Both the position numbers and the translations under genes were made by a program. A model generated the notes under the pieces. It was not told the origin of the DNA, searched no databases, and was given only the letters and a program-made list of their open reading frames with translations. From Myxococcales bacterium (GTDB taxonomy: Bacteria; Myxococcota_A; Polyangia; Polyangiales; Polyangiaceae), in the NCBI GenBank assembly GCA_025354825.1, contig JANXMC010000205.1, positions 1 through 45,746 on the forward strand: DNA of 45,746 bases, read 5' to 3'. Positions 26,725-34,989 of this stretch are shown one piece after another (within the stretch, counting starts at the first letter, position 1; each line of letters opens with the position of its first letter).

Positions 26725-28022
26725 GCAGGTCGGGCGGCACGTTCGCTGCTCTTTCCGTGATCGCCGTTTCCTCTTGGTGTGCGTGTCGCGGCGAGAAACG
26801 CGACGTCGTGCAGGCCGAGGTCCGCACCGACTCTGGTACAGCGGACGTCTTGCAGCATGCAAGCTTGCCCTACCTCCTGGGTCGCCGGCGTGTCGACCTC
26901 GTCGATGGTCGAGTGCTCGGTCTTCTTGCCTCGAACATCGATGTCGCACTCAATCTTCCCGACGGCGATCGAGCCGTGACGTACGATCGGGCGACGCGAG
27001 CGTTACGTATGTGGGCAGTAACGACCGGCGCGCTGACCTGGTCTCAGACTTCGACTGCCGATTGCCGCAGCCTTCAATTGAGCCAGGCGAACGAGGTGCT
27101 ATGCGTCGGAGCCAATTCCATCGAGGCGTTCGCGGTACCGTCTGGCGAGCGCACTGCATCCCGGGCGGATCTCGACCCCATTTCGACGGTGACTCAGCTG
27201 GATGATTCCTACATCGTCATCACTGGCGCGAACGTGTCGCCGGGTGATCAGATGTTCGGGAGCGCAGCGGTCGACCGGGTCGCCATCTTCTCCGCGCGGC
27301 TCGGCACCGTTCGCCAGCTCGACGTCGCGCGCAGGAACAGCGTCTTTCCTGCTGGCTCCGGGACGGACGCAGGCGTCTGCATTCTCGCGCCCGAACAGAA
27401 CACCGCCATCGGCGTCGCTCGCATGTTCACATGTCTTGACCGCTACCTTCATGCCCGCTGGAGTCGGCCACTTCGATTCCCGGATTCCGCGGCGATCCTT
27501 CAGGCCACCGCGACGCACGTCGTGGTGGGAACAGATGCCAGCACCCACGACGCCATGTATTTGCCGGCACGTCCCGTCCGGTCGTACGTCGTCCGCGTCC
27601 ATGATGGTAGCGACGAGGAGCGCCCATCGGGGGTCAACGATCCCATTGCTGGCATCGTCGAAGGTGCCGACAACCGCATTCGACTTTGGTTTGGAATGGA
27701 GATGAAGCTCGTCTGGCCGATGCTCGAATCGGTCGATGTTTCGGGAAGGTGCCGCCCTTTCGACATTCGTCCCGTTCAGCCCGTCGTTCGCCTCACGACG
27801 GGGGGAGTGCTCGTCGCCGGCGACAAGTCCGTCGTGGCGTTCCTCGACTCCGGACTAGGCGCCCTGAAGGTCGACTGGACCTATGAGCACGATCGTCGCA
27901 CGCCCGAAAACGTCGAGCTACGTGCAGACCGTTGGATCCTCGGCTGGGCACGCGACGAAGGCTTGGTCCTCGACGCGCATAGCGGAACTCGAATCGCGGC
28001 GTTTGGAGGCGTCATCCAATGA
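26721..28022 (+). CDS. Beta-propeller-like exported protein, 433 aa
   Basis: Starts with GTG at 26721, overlapping the effector stop by four bases (GTGA). The N-terminus is hydrophobic and signal-like, ending in cysteines (SVIAVSSWCACRG), so it is probably exported and perhaps lipidated, though the lipobox is not canonical. The rest consists of repeated strands with PQQ/WD40-like character (TYDRATRALRMWAVTTGALTW, VLVAGDKSVVAF), suggesting a seven- or eight-bladed propeller. No catalytic motif is visible. Coupling to a putative periplasm-acting effector makes an immunity or chaperone role possible, which is inference only. A 32-aa ORF overlaps its end. Confidence 0.78.
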   Translation: MSRSGGTFAALSVIAVSSWCACRGEKRDVVQAEVRTDSGTADVLQHASLPYLLGRRRVDLVDGRVLGLLASNIDVALNLPDGDRAVTYDRATRALRMWAVTTGALTWSQTSTADCRSLQLSQANEVLCVGANSIEAFAVPSGERTASRADLDPISTVTQLDDSYIVITGANVSPGDQMFGSAAVDRVAIFSARLGTVRQLDVARRNSVFPAGSGTDAGVCILAPEQNTAIGVARMFTCLDRYLHARWSRPLRFPDSAAILQATATHVVVGTDASTHDAMYLPARPVRSYVVRVHDGSDEERPSGVNDPIAGIVEGADNRIRLWFGMEMKLVWPMLESVDVSGRCRPFDIRPVQPVVRLTTGGVLVAGDKSVVAFLDSGLGALKVDWTYEHDRRTPENVELRADRWILGWARDEGLVLDAHSGTRIAAFGGVIQ

Positions 28023-28117
28023 AGGACAGCGTCAACCTGCGAGAATTTCAAATCAATGAGGCACTGCCAGACCCGACATGGCTACCGCCGAAGCCGCCGA
28101 CCTGCGCGGACCTCTGA
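28019..28117 (+). CDS. Possible small protein, 32 aa
   Basis: The ATG at 28019 overlaps the stop of the propeller gene by four bases (ATGA) and opens a 32-codon frame ending at 28117. The product starts MKDSVNLREFQINEALPDPT and ends in a proline-rich segment with one Cys. The coupled overlap is the only positive evidence; the length is within what chance allows. Confidence 0.3.
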   Translation: MKDSVNLREFQINEALPDPTWLPPKPPTCADL

Positions 28118-28177
28118 CTTCATCGCTGCCGTGCACCCCTTGCTCGACGCGAAGTACGCCATAGCTTCCAAGTGCCG

Positions 28178-28855
28178 ATGACGCTCGCGAAGGACACGAA
28201 AATCGTTCTGTGGTTCGTGGGGATCACGGCGTTCGTCAGCACCTGCTCGATCGGGATCTCCATCGGCTATCAGATGGGTCGGCGCGTTCAGGGATACCCG
28301 GGCCCGCGTGCGCCGAGCGGCAACTCCGTGGAAAAGACGGTCGATCGCGCGATCGAGGCCGAAGATCTCACGCAAGTCGACCTCGTGGAGCTCGAACCAC
28401 AGGCGCGCAGCATGGCTCAGGAGGTCCTGCCCGAGGCCAAGCTCGTCCAGATTCGGGCGGACGACTTCACTGGCGGTGTCGTCGACGTCACGCACGACAC
28501 TAGCGTCGTCTTCTACTTCGCCAAGCGCATCGTCGACGCGACCAAACCGCCCGGCAAAGACGTCCACTTCGAGAGCGTCGAGGTGACGATCGTCGGCGAG
28601 AAGCTGCGGGCTCGGAAGCTCGACGGCCCCGAAGAAGCGTCGCACGCGATGCATCTGGCGCAGTCGAAAGGCTCCCCCGCGCCGTCTTGCGGGTCCAAGC
28701 GGCTGTGGAAACGCGTGGTGAAATCGGGCGTTCCGTCGAATGCGGTCGCGATCTTGAGCTTCGGCGCCATCGAGCCCATGACGTGGACCGTCTACATCCC
28801 CGAGCATTCGGAATGGCGTCGGCAGGTCGATGGCGAGACCTGCGAGGTGCTGTAG
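28178..28855 (+). CDS. Membrane-anchored hypothetical protein, 225 aa
   Basis: The N-terminal transmembrane segment (IVLWFVGITAFVSTCSIGISIGY, about 9-31) is followed by a soluble domain of ~190 residues, probably periplasmic. The soluble part has mixed alpha/beta character with two cysteines (Cys at PAPSCGSK and GETCEVL) that could pair. Two starts are possible: GTG at 28172 or ATG at 28178; neither has a clear ribosome-binding site, and I use the ATG. It is the fourth gene of the plus-strand effector unit. I do not recognise the family. Its place beside a putative effector makes an immunity role worth testing. Confidence 0.7.
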   Translation: MTLAKDTKIVLWFVGITAFVSTCSIGISIGYQMGRRVQGYPGPRAPSGNSVEKTVDRAIEAEDLTQVDLVELEPQARSMAQEVLPEAKLVQIRADDFTGGVVDVTHDTSVVFYFAKRIVDATKPPGKDVHFESVEVTIVGEKLRARKLDGPEEASHAMHLAQSKGSPAPSCGSKRLWKRVVKSGVPSNAVAILSFGAIEPMTWTVYIPEHSEWRRQVDGETCEVL

Positions 28856-28905
28856 CTCAACGAGGCGAGGCGGCGCGATCACGCGTACAGAATTTCCCAA
28901 CGACG

Positions 28906-29601
28906 ATGACATTCAACGACTTGGGGCGAACGCATCTCGTTCACGGCGCCGGCGCTGCGCTGCTGCTCGTTTGCTCGTTGCCGCGCCCGCACTTCGTCGG
29001 CCAAGTGACCCATGTGATCGCGACCACGACGGTCGTGCTGCTTTCGGTCGCCGTTCTCGAGTGGAAGCTACGCGATGGATTCGCGTTGGCCTTGCGATGG
29101 AGCGCATTCGCCGTGCCGCTGGGAATCTTGGTCGCTCAGTTTTTCGACGCCGAATCGCTGATTCTTCCATCGGTGATTGGGACGCTCGTCGCCGTCGTCT
29201 GTTCCTCGGGGCGTGCCATTTCCACGATTCCAAAGGAAGACGAGCGGCTGCGGTCGTGGTGCCTTGCGGGTTGGGAGGCGACTATCGCGTTGGTGCTGGC
29301 GGCGCTTCATCACTACCACGCAGTCCCGATTTGGGCCCCGGTGGTTGCGGCCTGTAGTTGTATTTTCATGAGCCTTCGAGGTGGCCGCCCGTCTGGGCGG
29401 GCAATCGTTCCCGTCTTTCGACGCGGCGCTGCTTGGGCCTGCCTCGCGGTGGCGATGGGGCTTCTTTTCATGAGTCCCTTCATCATCCTCGCGCTCGCCG
29501 GCAAGCACGATGGCCCTCGTCTCTCTCAGAGGTCGTGCGCCGGACATGTGGGCGGCGTCGGATGCGGGGCGAGGGCGCCGACATCGGACGGCTCCAGCTA
29601 G
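28906..29601 (+). CDS. Polytopic membrane protein, 231 aa
   Basis: About six hydrophobic helices are visible, from VHGAGAALLLVCSL near the N-terminus to AAWACLAVAMGLLFMSPFIILALAG near residue 200, followed by a polar glycine/serine tail. The ATG at 28906 is preferred because it starts just before the first membrane helix; the open frame runs back to 28687 through the previous gene in another frame. The family is not recognised. It ends tail to tail with the membrane-protein gene on the other strand, with a 4-bp overlap (29598-29601). It may belong to the same immunity-like group as its neighbours, but nothing in the sequence proves this. Confidence 0.68.
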   Translation: MTFNDLGRTHLVHGAGAALLLVCSLPRPHFVGQVTHVIATTTVVLLSVAVLEWKLRDGFALALRWSAFAVPLGILVAQFFDAESLILPSVIGTLVAVVCSSGRAISTIPKEDERLRSWCLAGWEATIALVLAALHHYHAVPIWAPVVAACSCIFMSLRGGRPSGRAIVPVFRRGAAWACLAVAMGLLFMSPFIILALAGKHDGPRLSQRSCAGHVGGVGCGARAPTSDGSS

Positions 29602-30521
29602 TGGACGAGCTCGAGCGAAGAGACAACGGCGTGGATGAGCCCGCCGACGACTGCGACGCTGCAGATCACGGCCATGACGATCGTCTGCCAGACGTGGGTG
29701 TCGAGCGTCTCGCGGGCTTGGTTTCTCGGCACCATGAAGCAGAGGACGAGGAATGCCCATCCGACGCACGCGACCACGAGCCCGTGAAGAGGGCTTTCAT
29801 ATCGCTGGTCGAGCGCCGTCGACACGATGGGCAGAACCCACATCAGGAGAAATGCGGCGAGGGCGCTCCCCAACCAGGGGGTGGGAGAACCCAGTCGCCT
29901 CTGGATCCACGGTGCGAATTTCGTGTTCTGCGGAACAGTGATCGCCAGCCTGGCGCCGGAGCGAAAGTACGGCACCGTGAACGTGATGCCAGCCGCAGGC
30001 AGGGCGAGAAGAGCCGCTATGACGACGGGAGGTGAGCGGAGGATGCTTCCGAGGACCGCCAACCCGGAGCCGATCGCGAGGGTGACGAGGCCGATGCGCG
30101 CGTCCGCGCGACGAAGGATCGGGCCGCCGCCCGACGCGCCCGCCGATGCACCTACGAAAGCCAAGAGACATGCGATCAGCGCGAAGACGAAGGGAACGGC
30201 GATCGCTGCATGAGGAGAATCGATCGTGCGCTCGCTCTCACCGCAACGAATCGCGCGTCCCAACGGGGATTTGTACACCGGTCGGTGGAGACATCGATCG
30301 ATCTCCGTCGGCGAGGTCGGAATGAGGACATCGCCGCTGGCGCCTCGAATCCGCAGCTCGTAGGTCGGCACTTTTCCAGCGCGCTCCGAGTAGTCGACCG
30401 CGATGCCATCGATATGCTGAAAGTGAAAGCGGAGGAGTTGCTCGTTCTTGAACAATTGAAACCACGCCCAGCACGATATGAGCAGCGCCAACCCCAGCAG
30501 CAGTCGGCGTCTCGAGGGCAT
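29598..30521 (-). CDS. T6SS-island membrane protein, 307 aa (paralogue of 31740-32678)
   Basis: The N-terminal helix (LLLGLALLISCWAWFQLF) is followed by an exported domain of ~75 residues ending in C...P.G....C (RCLHRPVYKSPLGRAIRC), a likely disulfide. Then come about six transmembrane helices (VPFVFALIACLLAFVG, then LVTLAIGSGLAVLGSILRS and later ones). The whole layout and many positions match the 312-aa protein at 31740-32678: EIDRCLHR/EIKQCVHQ, DARIGLVTLAIGSGLA/DARAGALTLAGGLAA, LRSPPVVIAALLALP/LRSQFVVLLALWALP. It is the last gene of the VgrG operon. No known family is recognised; an immunity or membrane accessory role is inferred from the duplication beside effectors. Confidence 0.82.
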   Translation of the reverse strand: MPSRRRLLLGLALLISCWAWFQLFKNEQLLRFHFQHIDGIAVDYSERAGKVPTYELRIRGASGDVLIPTSPTEIDRCLHRPVYKSPLGRAIRCGESERTIDSPHAAIAVPFVFALIACLLAFVGASAGASGGGPILRRADARIGLVTLAIGSGLAVLGSILRSPPVVIAALLALPAAGITFTVPYFRSGARLAITVPQNTKFAPWIQRRLGSPTPWLGSALAAFLLMWVLPIVSTALDQRYESPLHGLVVACVGWAFLVLCFMVPRNQARETLDTHVWQTIVMAVICSVAVVGGLIHAVVSSLELVH

Positions 30522-30579
30522 CGCTTACCAGTGTGCTTCTCGGAGCTCAGCTGTCGTCTGCTGCATCACGGACCAAAGC

Positions 30580-31740
30580 TCACGACCAGATCACCGCGTG
30601 CTCGAGCTCCTCATGCCGAAGCGGATCGATCGGCGCGCGAACCGTCGTCACCCCCGCCCAGAGCACCGTCAATCGGCCATGGTCGGGCTCGATCACGATC
30701 GTCTTGATGACGGGAGTCGGCTCGATCGTGTCACCGCTGCGGACCCGTGCGAGGAGCTTGGGCGGCTTGATCGCGAGCGGAAATACCATCTCGTCATGAT
30801 TCGCGAGCACGCCGACCAAATGGATGCGATCGCCTACACGAATCTCGCGTGCGCGCAGGGCGGGCGGGGCGCCGTGCGCAATGCGCAGATCCACTTCGCG
30901 AATCCGCGGTCCTGAGGGAGGGCGCACTCGCTCCCTTCCGATCATGCCGGCCCGGACCTCGATGAAGTCGTCCGGGCCCAGGTGGGCCAAGTCGTAGGGC
31001 GGCGGAGGGTGGTTGAACAACACCGACCGCGGGAAGAAGTCGTAGGGCATCCAGCCGAAACCGACAGCGAGTGGGCCACGAGGCCAGTCGAGCGCGCTCG
31101 GGCGGACCAAAGTCTCCGGAGTGAGCGGCATCTCAGGCGGCTCCACATTGGGCAGGCGCCCTTCGTCGATGCGTCCAGAGGGACGACGCACGACGTAGCC
31201 TCGACCGAGGCGATTGCGCGGATAGGCAAAGCGTCCGCTCCGAGGCAAGTACGGCTTCCCCATCTGCGCCAGCAGTTCTCGGATCGGGTCACCCAGCTCG
31301 GACAGTGCTCCCAGGTCGGCGCCACCGTAGGCATTTTCCCAATCGAGTCGCACGCGCTCCCAGGGGGCAGCCTCCGAGAAGGCCGGAACGCCGTGGCTGG
31401 TCATGGCAAAGGAGCGGTCCCCCAGCACGGTCGCCCGCTGCTGGACGTCGCCGACCGAGACGACGACGTCACGTCGCCGGCGCCCACGCGAGTATGCGTG
31501 GCCGTCGAGCACGACGTCGCAACCTGGTTTGCGAAAGAGCAAGTCCGTGTCGTGCTCCAACCCGCCGGCTGGCGTGGGCCGAACCTCGCGGACGAGAGGC
31601 ACCTGCATCGAGTCCACCTCGACGGCGTTCGAGCCGAAGCGATAGGTGCGCTTGGCGAGCACGCCGACCTCCCAGTCGTGTATGCCGACGCGAATGGCGA
31701 AGGCTCCGGAGGTCGCTGCCTGATCGGCTCGCGCGCTCAT
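30580..31740 (-). CDS. DUF2169-domain T6SS adaptor, 386 aa (second copy)
   Basis: Cytosolic protein of the DUF2169 type, a family of T6SS adaptors that help load PAAR- or VgrG-linked effectors. Recognisable features are an N-terminal beta-rich half (VLAKRTYRF...), WERVRLDWENAYGGAD, YPRNRLGRGY, GPLAVGFGWMPYDFFPRS and a long C-terminal beta part. The ATG at 31740 overlaps the stop of the upstream membrane-protein gene by one base (TGATG), showing coupling; the frame to 32154 is an overlap artefact. It is the second DUF2169 gene of the operon and diverges strongly from the copy at 33481-34446, so each may serve a different cargo. Confidence 0.85.
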   Translation of the reverse strand: MSARADQAATSGAFAIRVGIHDWEVGVLAKRTYRFGSNAVEVDSMQVPLVREVRPTPAGGLEHDTDLLFRKPGCDVVLDGHAYSRGRRRRDVVVSVGDVQQRATVLGDRSFAMTSHGVPAFSEAAPWERVRLDWENAYGGADLGALSELGDPIRELLAQMGKPYLPRSGRFAYPRNRLGRGYVVRRPSGRIDEGRLPNVEPPEMPLTPETLVRPSALDWPRGPLAVGFGWMPYDFFPRSVLFNHPPPPYDLAHLGPDDFIEVRAGMIGRERVRPPSGPRIREVDLRIAHGAPPALRAREIRVGDRIHLVGVLANHDEMVFPLAIKPPKLLARVRSGDTIEPTPVIKTIVIEPDHGRLTVLWAGVTTVRAPIDPLRHEELEHAVIWS

Positions 31741-32678
31741 CAGTGAGGTCCTTTCAAGGCGCCATGGATGCTGACCGCCAAGCCACCGAGGACCGCGAGA
31801 GAGGACAGGATGAATGTCAGCATGATGGGCACTTTGCGTCGCGCCCTCAAGTCGGCATGAAGCGGCGAGGAAGGAGGAGACGAGAGCAGGACCAGGGTCA
31901 TCCATCCTGCCGTCGAGATCATGATGCCGTGCGGAATCGCGGCGCGAAGTTTGGTGGTGAAGACGCTGACCACCGGCGAAGCCGTGAATATCAACAACGC
32001 GATGAGCGCGCTGCGGGCCGAACGACTCGGATCGTCGAGATGCCTCCGAATCCAAGCCGAGGGCTGGCTCCAGGACAACTGCGCCCCTTCGTGCTCGACG
32101 GTCTGCGTCCGAAACGTGACGATGACCGGAAGAAGCGACAACGGTAGCGCCCACAACGCCAAGAGAACGACGAATTGGCTGCGTAGCAGCATGCCGAGGA
32201 CGGCGGCGGCAAGCCCACCTGCGAGTGTGAGCGCGCCGGCACGAGCGTCGGAAGGCATGATGCTCGCCCGCTCCGGCGACGAGGGCTCATTCTTCAGGGC
32301 TACAGTTGCAAGGCCGGCAGCACCCAACATGAACGCGAATGGCCACAAGATCCCCCGCCATGGAATTTCGTGGGGTCCTTCCTGCGATCCGCAGGTAAGC
32401 GTCTCGCCCATCGGCGGGAGATGCGCTCGTTGATGGACACATTGCTTGATCTCGTTGGGATACGTCCTGAGCGACACGTCACCGTCCTCGGTCGATATGT
32501 TCAACATCCAATCGGTGCTGCCCTTGGCAGTACGAACTTCGGAGGAGTGAACGAAGCCATCGAACCCGAAGAGATGAGCTCGCAGCTCGTCCTCTTGCAT
32601 GAACGCATGAGACACGGCAAAGAGCGCCAATCCGAAGGCGAATCGAAAGAACACTCTTCGCGATTCGTCAGGGTTCAC
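31740..32678 (-). CDS. T6SS-island membrane protein, 312 aa (paralogue of 29598-30521)
   Basis: Starts with GTG at 32678, overlapping the PAAR-like gene stop by four bases (GTGA); a much longer open frame upstream is antisense-frame noise over the PAAR-like gene. The N-terminal helix (VFFRFAFGLALFAVSHAFM) is followed by an exported segment with CVHQRAHLPPMGETLTC and about six membrane helices. The similarity to the 307-aa protein extends over the full length. It sits between the PAAR-like gene and the second DUF2169 gene, so the operon reads as adaptor/PAAR/membrane protein, then adaptor/membrane protein. Role unknown; immunity against a cargo toxin or a membrane accessory are both possible. 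Confidence 0.82.
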   Translation of the reverse strand: MNPDESRRVFFRFAFGLALFAVSHAFMQEDELRAHLFGFDGFVHSSEVRTAKGSTDWMLNISTEDGDVSLRTYPNEIKQCVHQRAHLPPMGETLTCGSQEGPHEIPWRGILWPFAFMLGAAGLATVALKNEPSSPERASIMPSDARAGALTLAGGLAAAVLGMLLRSQFVVLLALWALPLSLLPVIVTFRTQTVEHEGAQLSWSQPSAWIRRHLDDPSRSARSALIALLIFTASPVVSVFTTKLRAAIPHGIMISTAGWMTLVLLSSPPSSPLHADLRARRKVPIMLTFILSSLAVLGGLAVSIHGALKGPH

Positions 32679-33484
32679 AGCAGGCCTTCGAGCAAATTTG
32701 GCACATCGATGCCGGTCTTCTCCGGCACGCGGGGAGTTTGATCCACGACGTGGCCCCAATCGAACCAGGTGTCGTCGTTGAATCCGAACTGCTTGCCCAG
32801 TTGGAAATACTCGGTCCACTCGGTCGAGTATCCGCCCGGAGTGCCGATCACGTACCACTGGAGAATGTCGATGAGCAGCGCCTGCGCGACGTAGCTGAGC
32901 TGGGTGAGCGGCGCGATGAACTCCCCGAGGAGGACGCTGACCACGGTCGTCACGAGTGAGTCGTGGACCGTGGCCAAGAAGCCCCCGAGATAGTCGCCCG
33001 GAGTCATCCCAGCCTTCACGCTGCTGTTGAGCGCCGAGACGAGCCACGCCGCACCGACCTGAGCGCCGACGCCCGGCGCCACGTCTCCACACTGCTGTTG
33101 GATATTCACGAGGTCGAGCACGCCCGTGGCCAAGGGGGTGGGGCTGCCGCCGACGCTGTCGTCGATGAGAACGGTCGCTACTCCCCATTGGCACTTGCTG
33201 GTGCCGCCGAGGACAACGAGCGCGTAGAGGGGATCGAGCCCGGCCGTGGGAATGTGCGCGAAGAATGGACCTGTATCGTGGCCTCTCCCGATGGCGTTCG
33301 CGGCCGGGGTCTTCACCGTGCCCGAGACACGGTTCCCCGCAAACAGCGAGCCTCCGTCCGGCATCAACGCGCCCACCGTGATGTCCGGCACCACGGTCGG
33401 TACCGGCGGGGGAATGAGCGCCGTATGAGGATCGACGCCGACGAACGGCATCGCTGCGCCAAGGACCGAACAGGGAATCGTCAT
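32675..33484 (-). CDS. PAAR-like (DUF4150-type) protein with C-terminal extension, 269 aa
   Basis: The ATG at 33484 (MTIPCSVLGAAM) overlaps the DUF2169 gene stop by four bases. Residues 20-110 resemble PAAR-like spike tips: PPVPTVVPDITVG, LFAGNRVSGTVKTPAAN, RGHDTGPF and GTSKCQWGVATVLID. The C-terminal 130 residues contain hydrophobic helices (TTVVSVLLGEFIAPL, AQALLIDILQWYVIG) and a tyrosine/tryptophan-rich tail (YSTEWTEYFQLGKQFG), which could be a translocation or toxin segment. PAAR proteins sharpen the VgrG tip and often carry effector domains. Adjacency to two DUF2169 genes fits the known DUF2169/PAAR pairing. The assignment to DUF4150 is from pattern memory and is moderate. Confidence 0.65.
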   Translation of the reverse strand: MTIPCSVLGAAMPFVGVDPHTALIPPPVPTVVPDITVGALMPDGGSLFAGNRVSGTVKTPAANAIGRGHDTGPFFAHIPTAGLDPLYALVVLGGTSKCQWGVATVLIDDSVGGSPTPLATGVLDLVNIQQQCGDVAPGVGAQVGAAWLVSALNSSVKAGMTPGDYLGGFLATVHDSLVTTVVSVLLGEFIAPLTQLSYVAQALLIDILQWYVIGTPGGYSTEWTEYFQLGKQFGFNDDTWFDWGHVVDQTPRVPEKTGIDVPNLLEGLL

Positions 33485-34446
33485 CGGGACATCTCCATCG
33501 CGGGTCGAACCACGGCCACGCGACGCTCCTTCGCGCGGAACTGATAGCGAAACCGTGCGCGGCGCGTGATCACGAGCTTCGAGGCGTCGAGCCACCAGTA
33601 GATGCCGTCGAGCTCGGCGCGCGCGGTGATGCGTTGAGTCCCCACCTCGACGATGACGTCGAGCTCCTCACGAGGCACGGCTGCGCTCACCGAGTGGTCG
33701 CGCGCGCCGTCGATGCGCAGCCAGTCGGAAGACCACCGCGAGAACACCAAGTCGGGATGAGCAGTGGAGAACATCTCGGGGAGCAGCTTGGCGACCGACT
33801 TCTTGTCTTCGCTGAGCAGCACGGAACGTCGCGCCCGGAGGCCCCACTGGCTCGAGTAGGGCGCCCAGCCGACGATGGGCAAGGCGATCGTCGGGTCGGT
33901 GGGTCCGGCCGCGTCCGTCGATTCGAGGTTCGCCACGGGGCGGCCGTCAGCCTCTTCCGCCGATCGGTAGAAGCCCAGGCCTTCGGGGTTGTCGGGATGA
34001 ACGCATTCCGCACGATTGGGCACGGCGCCCCCATATGCGCGCGCGTAGGTCAGCGGCATCGAGGCGAAGGCGGCGGGCTCGGAGACGCTGATACCTGCCC
34101 AGCGCTTCTGCCAGACGCGGTCGCCGACGACGCGCATTCGGTGGATGGAGCCGCTGGTGTGGAGCGCCACGGTCGTGCTGGTGGTCGGGTGCGACAGCGA
34201 AATCGAGCCGAGGACGCACAGGTCCACGCCTCCCTTCCGCGGCACCATCTCGCTGGGGAGAAGCCCGAGCGGCGTGCGGATCGGCTCTTCGAGGATAGGA
34301 GCTTGCACCTCCGACCGGCGCACGCTGCCATCCGGAGCGACTTCGTAGGTCTGCTTGACGATGACGCTCGCGCGCACGTCCACCTCGCCCGGCATGACGA
34401 TCTGCAGCAGGCGGCTCGGGTAGGCGACCTCGGATGCGAGCTCCAT
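33481..34446 (-). CDS. DUF2169-domain T6SS adaptor, 321 aa (first copy)
   Basis: The ATG at 34446 starts MELASEVAYPSRLL; the upstream stop of the DUF3540-like gene is two bases away (TGACCATG), so translation is coupled. Features of the family include VRASVIVKQTYEV, RVVGDRVWQKRWAG, MPLTYARAYGG, NPEGLGFY and IVGWAPYSSQWGLRARR. The C-terminal half is beta-rich, ending in FRYQFRAKERRVAVV. It is cytosolic and likely holds the PAAR-like protein or an effector for loading onto the VgrG spike. It overlaps the PAAR-like gene by four bases, which supports that pairing. Confidence 0.87.
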   Translation of the reverse strand: MELASEVAYPSRLLQIVMPGEVDVRASVIVKQTYEVAPDGSVRRSEVQAPILEEPIRTPLGLLPSEMVPRKGGVDLCVLGSISLSHPTTSTTVALHTSGSIHRMRVVGDRVWQKRWAGISVSEPAAFASMPLTYARAYGGAVPNRAECVHPDNPEGLGFYRSAEEADGRPVANLESTDAAGPTDPTIALPIVGWAPYSSQWGLRARRSVLLSEDKKSVAKLLPEMFSTAHPDLVFSRWSSDWLRIDGARDHSVSAAVPREELDVIVEVGTQRITARAELDGIYWWLDASKLVITRRARFRYQFRAKERRVAVVRPAMEMSR

Positions 34447-34448
34447 GG

Positions 34449-34976
34449 TCAGCCCTTCGTGGCCTCGGCGAGCAGGGCGGCGCTGCCGGAACACTCCTCG
34501 ACGGGCACGGCCTCGAGAGGCGCGTGTACCCAGTCCGGCGGCGGGGCCGGTCGTTCGCAGTTCAGGAGCACCAGCTCTCCTTTGAGACGCACATCGTCGT
34601 TGGCGCGCACCTGGACGTCGCCCGAGTCCGCGAAGATCGTCGTCTCCGCGCCTCCGACGGATGCCTTCGCATCCGCTTCGACGTGCAAGTCGCCGTGCGA
34701 ACGGAGCTCGACCTTGTCGGTGGCCTCGACGGCGAAGGAGCGGCAACGGTGAATGATTTCCTCGGCCTCGAACTCCAATCGCGCGCTGCTGCCGCGTACG
34801 ACGGGCCCTTGATCGGTGAGCGAGATGACGAATTCGATGACGCGTGGGTCACGCGGATGAGCAATGCGGACGCGGGACTCGGGTGGCGCACCGTCTACGG
34901 TGAGTGTCCAGCCGAGGCCGAGCGACCTCGCTGGCGATTCGGTCGAGGTCGTGGGCTTCAGTTCGCTTCGAGCCAT
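34449..34976 (-). CDS. DUF3540-like VgrG-associated protein, 175 aa
   Basis: Small soluble protein encoded 13 bases after VgrG. The C-terminal two-thirds is made of short strand-turn repeats (ARLEFEAEEIIHRC, KVELRSHGDLHVEAD, DSGDVQVRANDDVRLKG) like the rod-forming beta-helix at the end of VgrG proteins. This composition and the position next to DUF2169 and PAAR genes fit the DUF3540 family found in T6SS clusters. It may extend the spike or link it to cargo. The family name is from pattern memory; the beta-helix character is directly visible. Confidence 0.68.
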   Translation of the reverse strand: MARSELKPTTSTESPARSLGLGWTLTVDGAPPESRVRIAHPRDPRVIEFVISLTDQGPVVRGSSARLEFEAEEIIHRCRSFAVEATDKVELRSHGDLHVEADAKASVGGAETTIFADSGDVQVRANDDVRLKGELVLLNCERPAPPPDWVHAPLEAVPVEECSGSAALLAEATKG

Positions 34977-34989
34977 GATGCAGTCCTCC

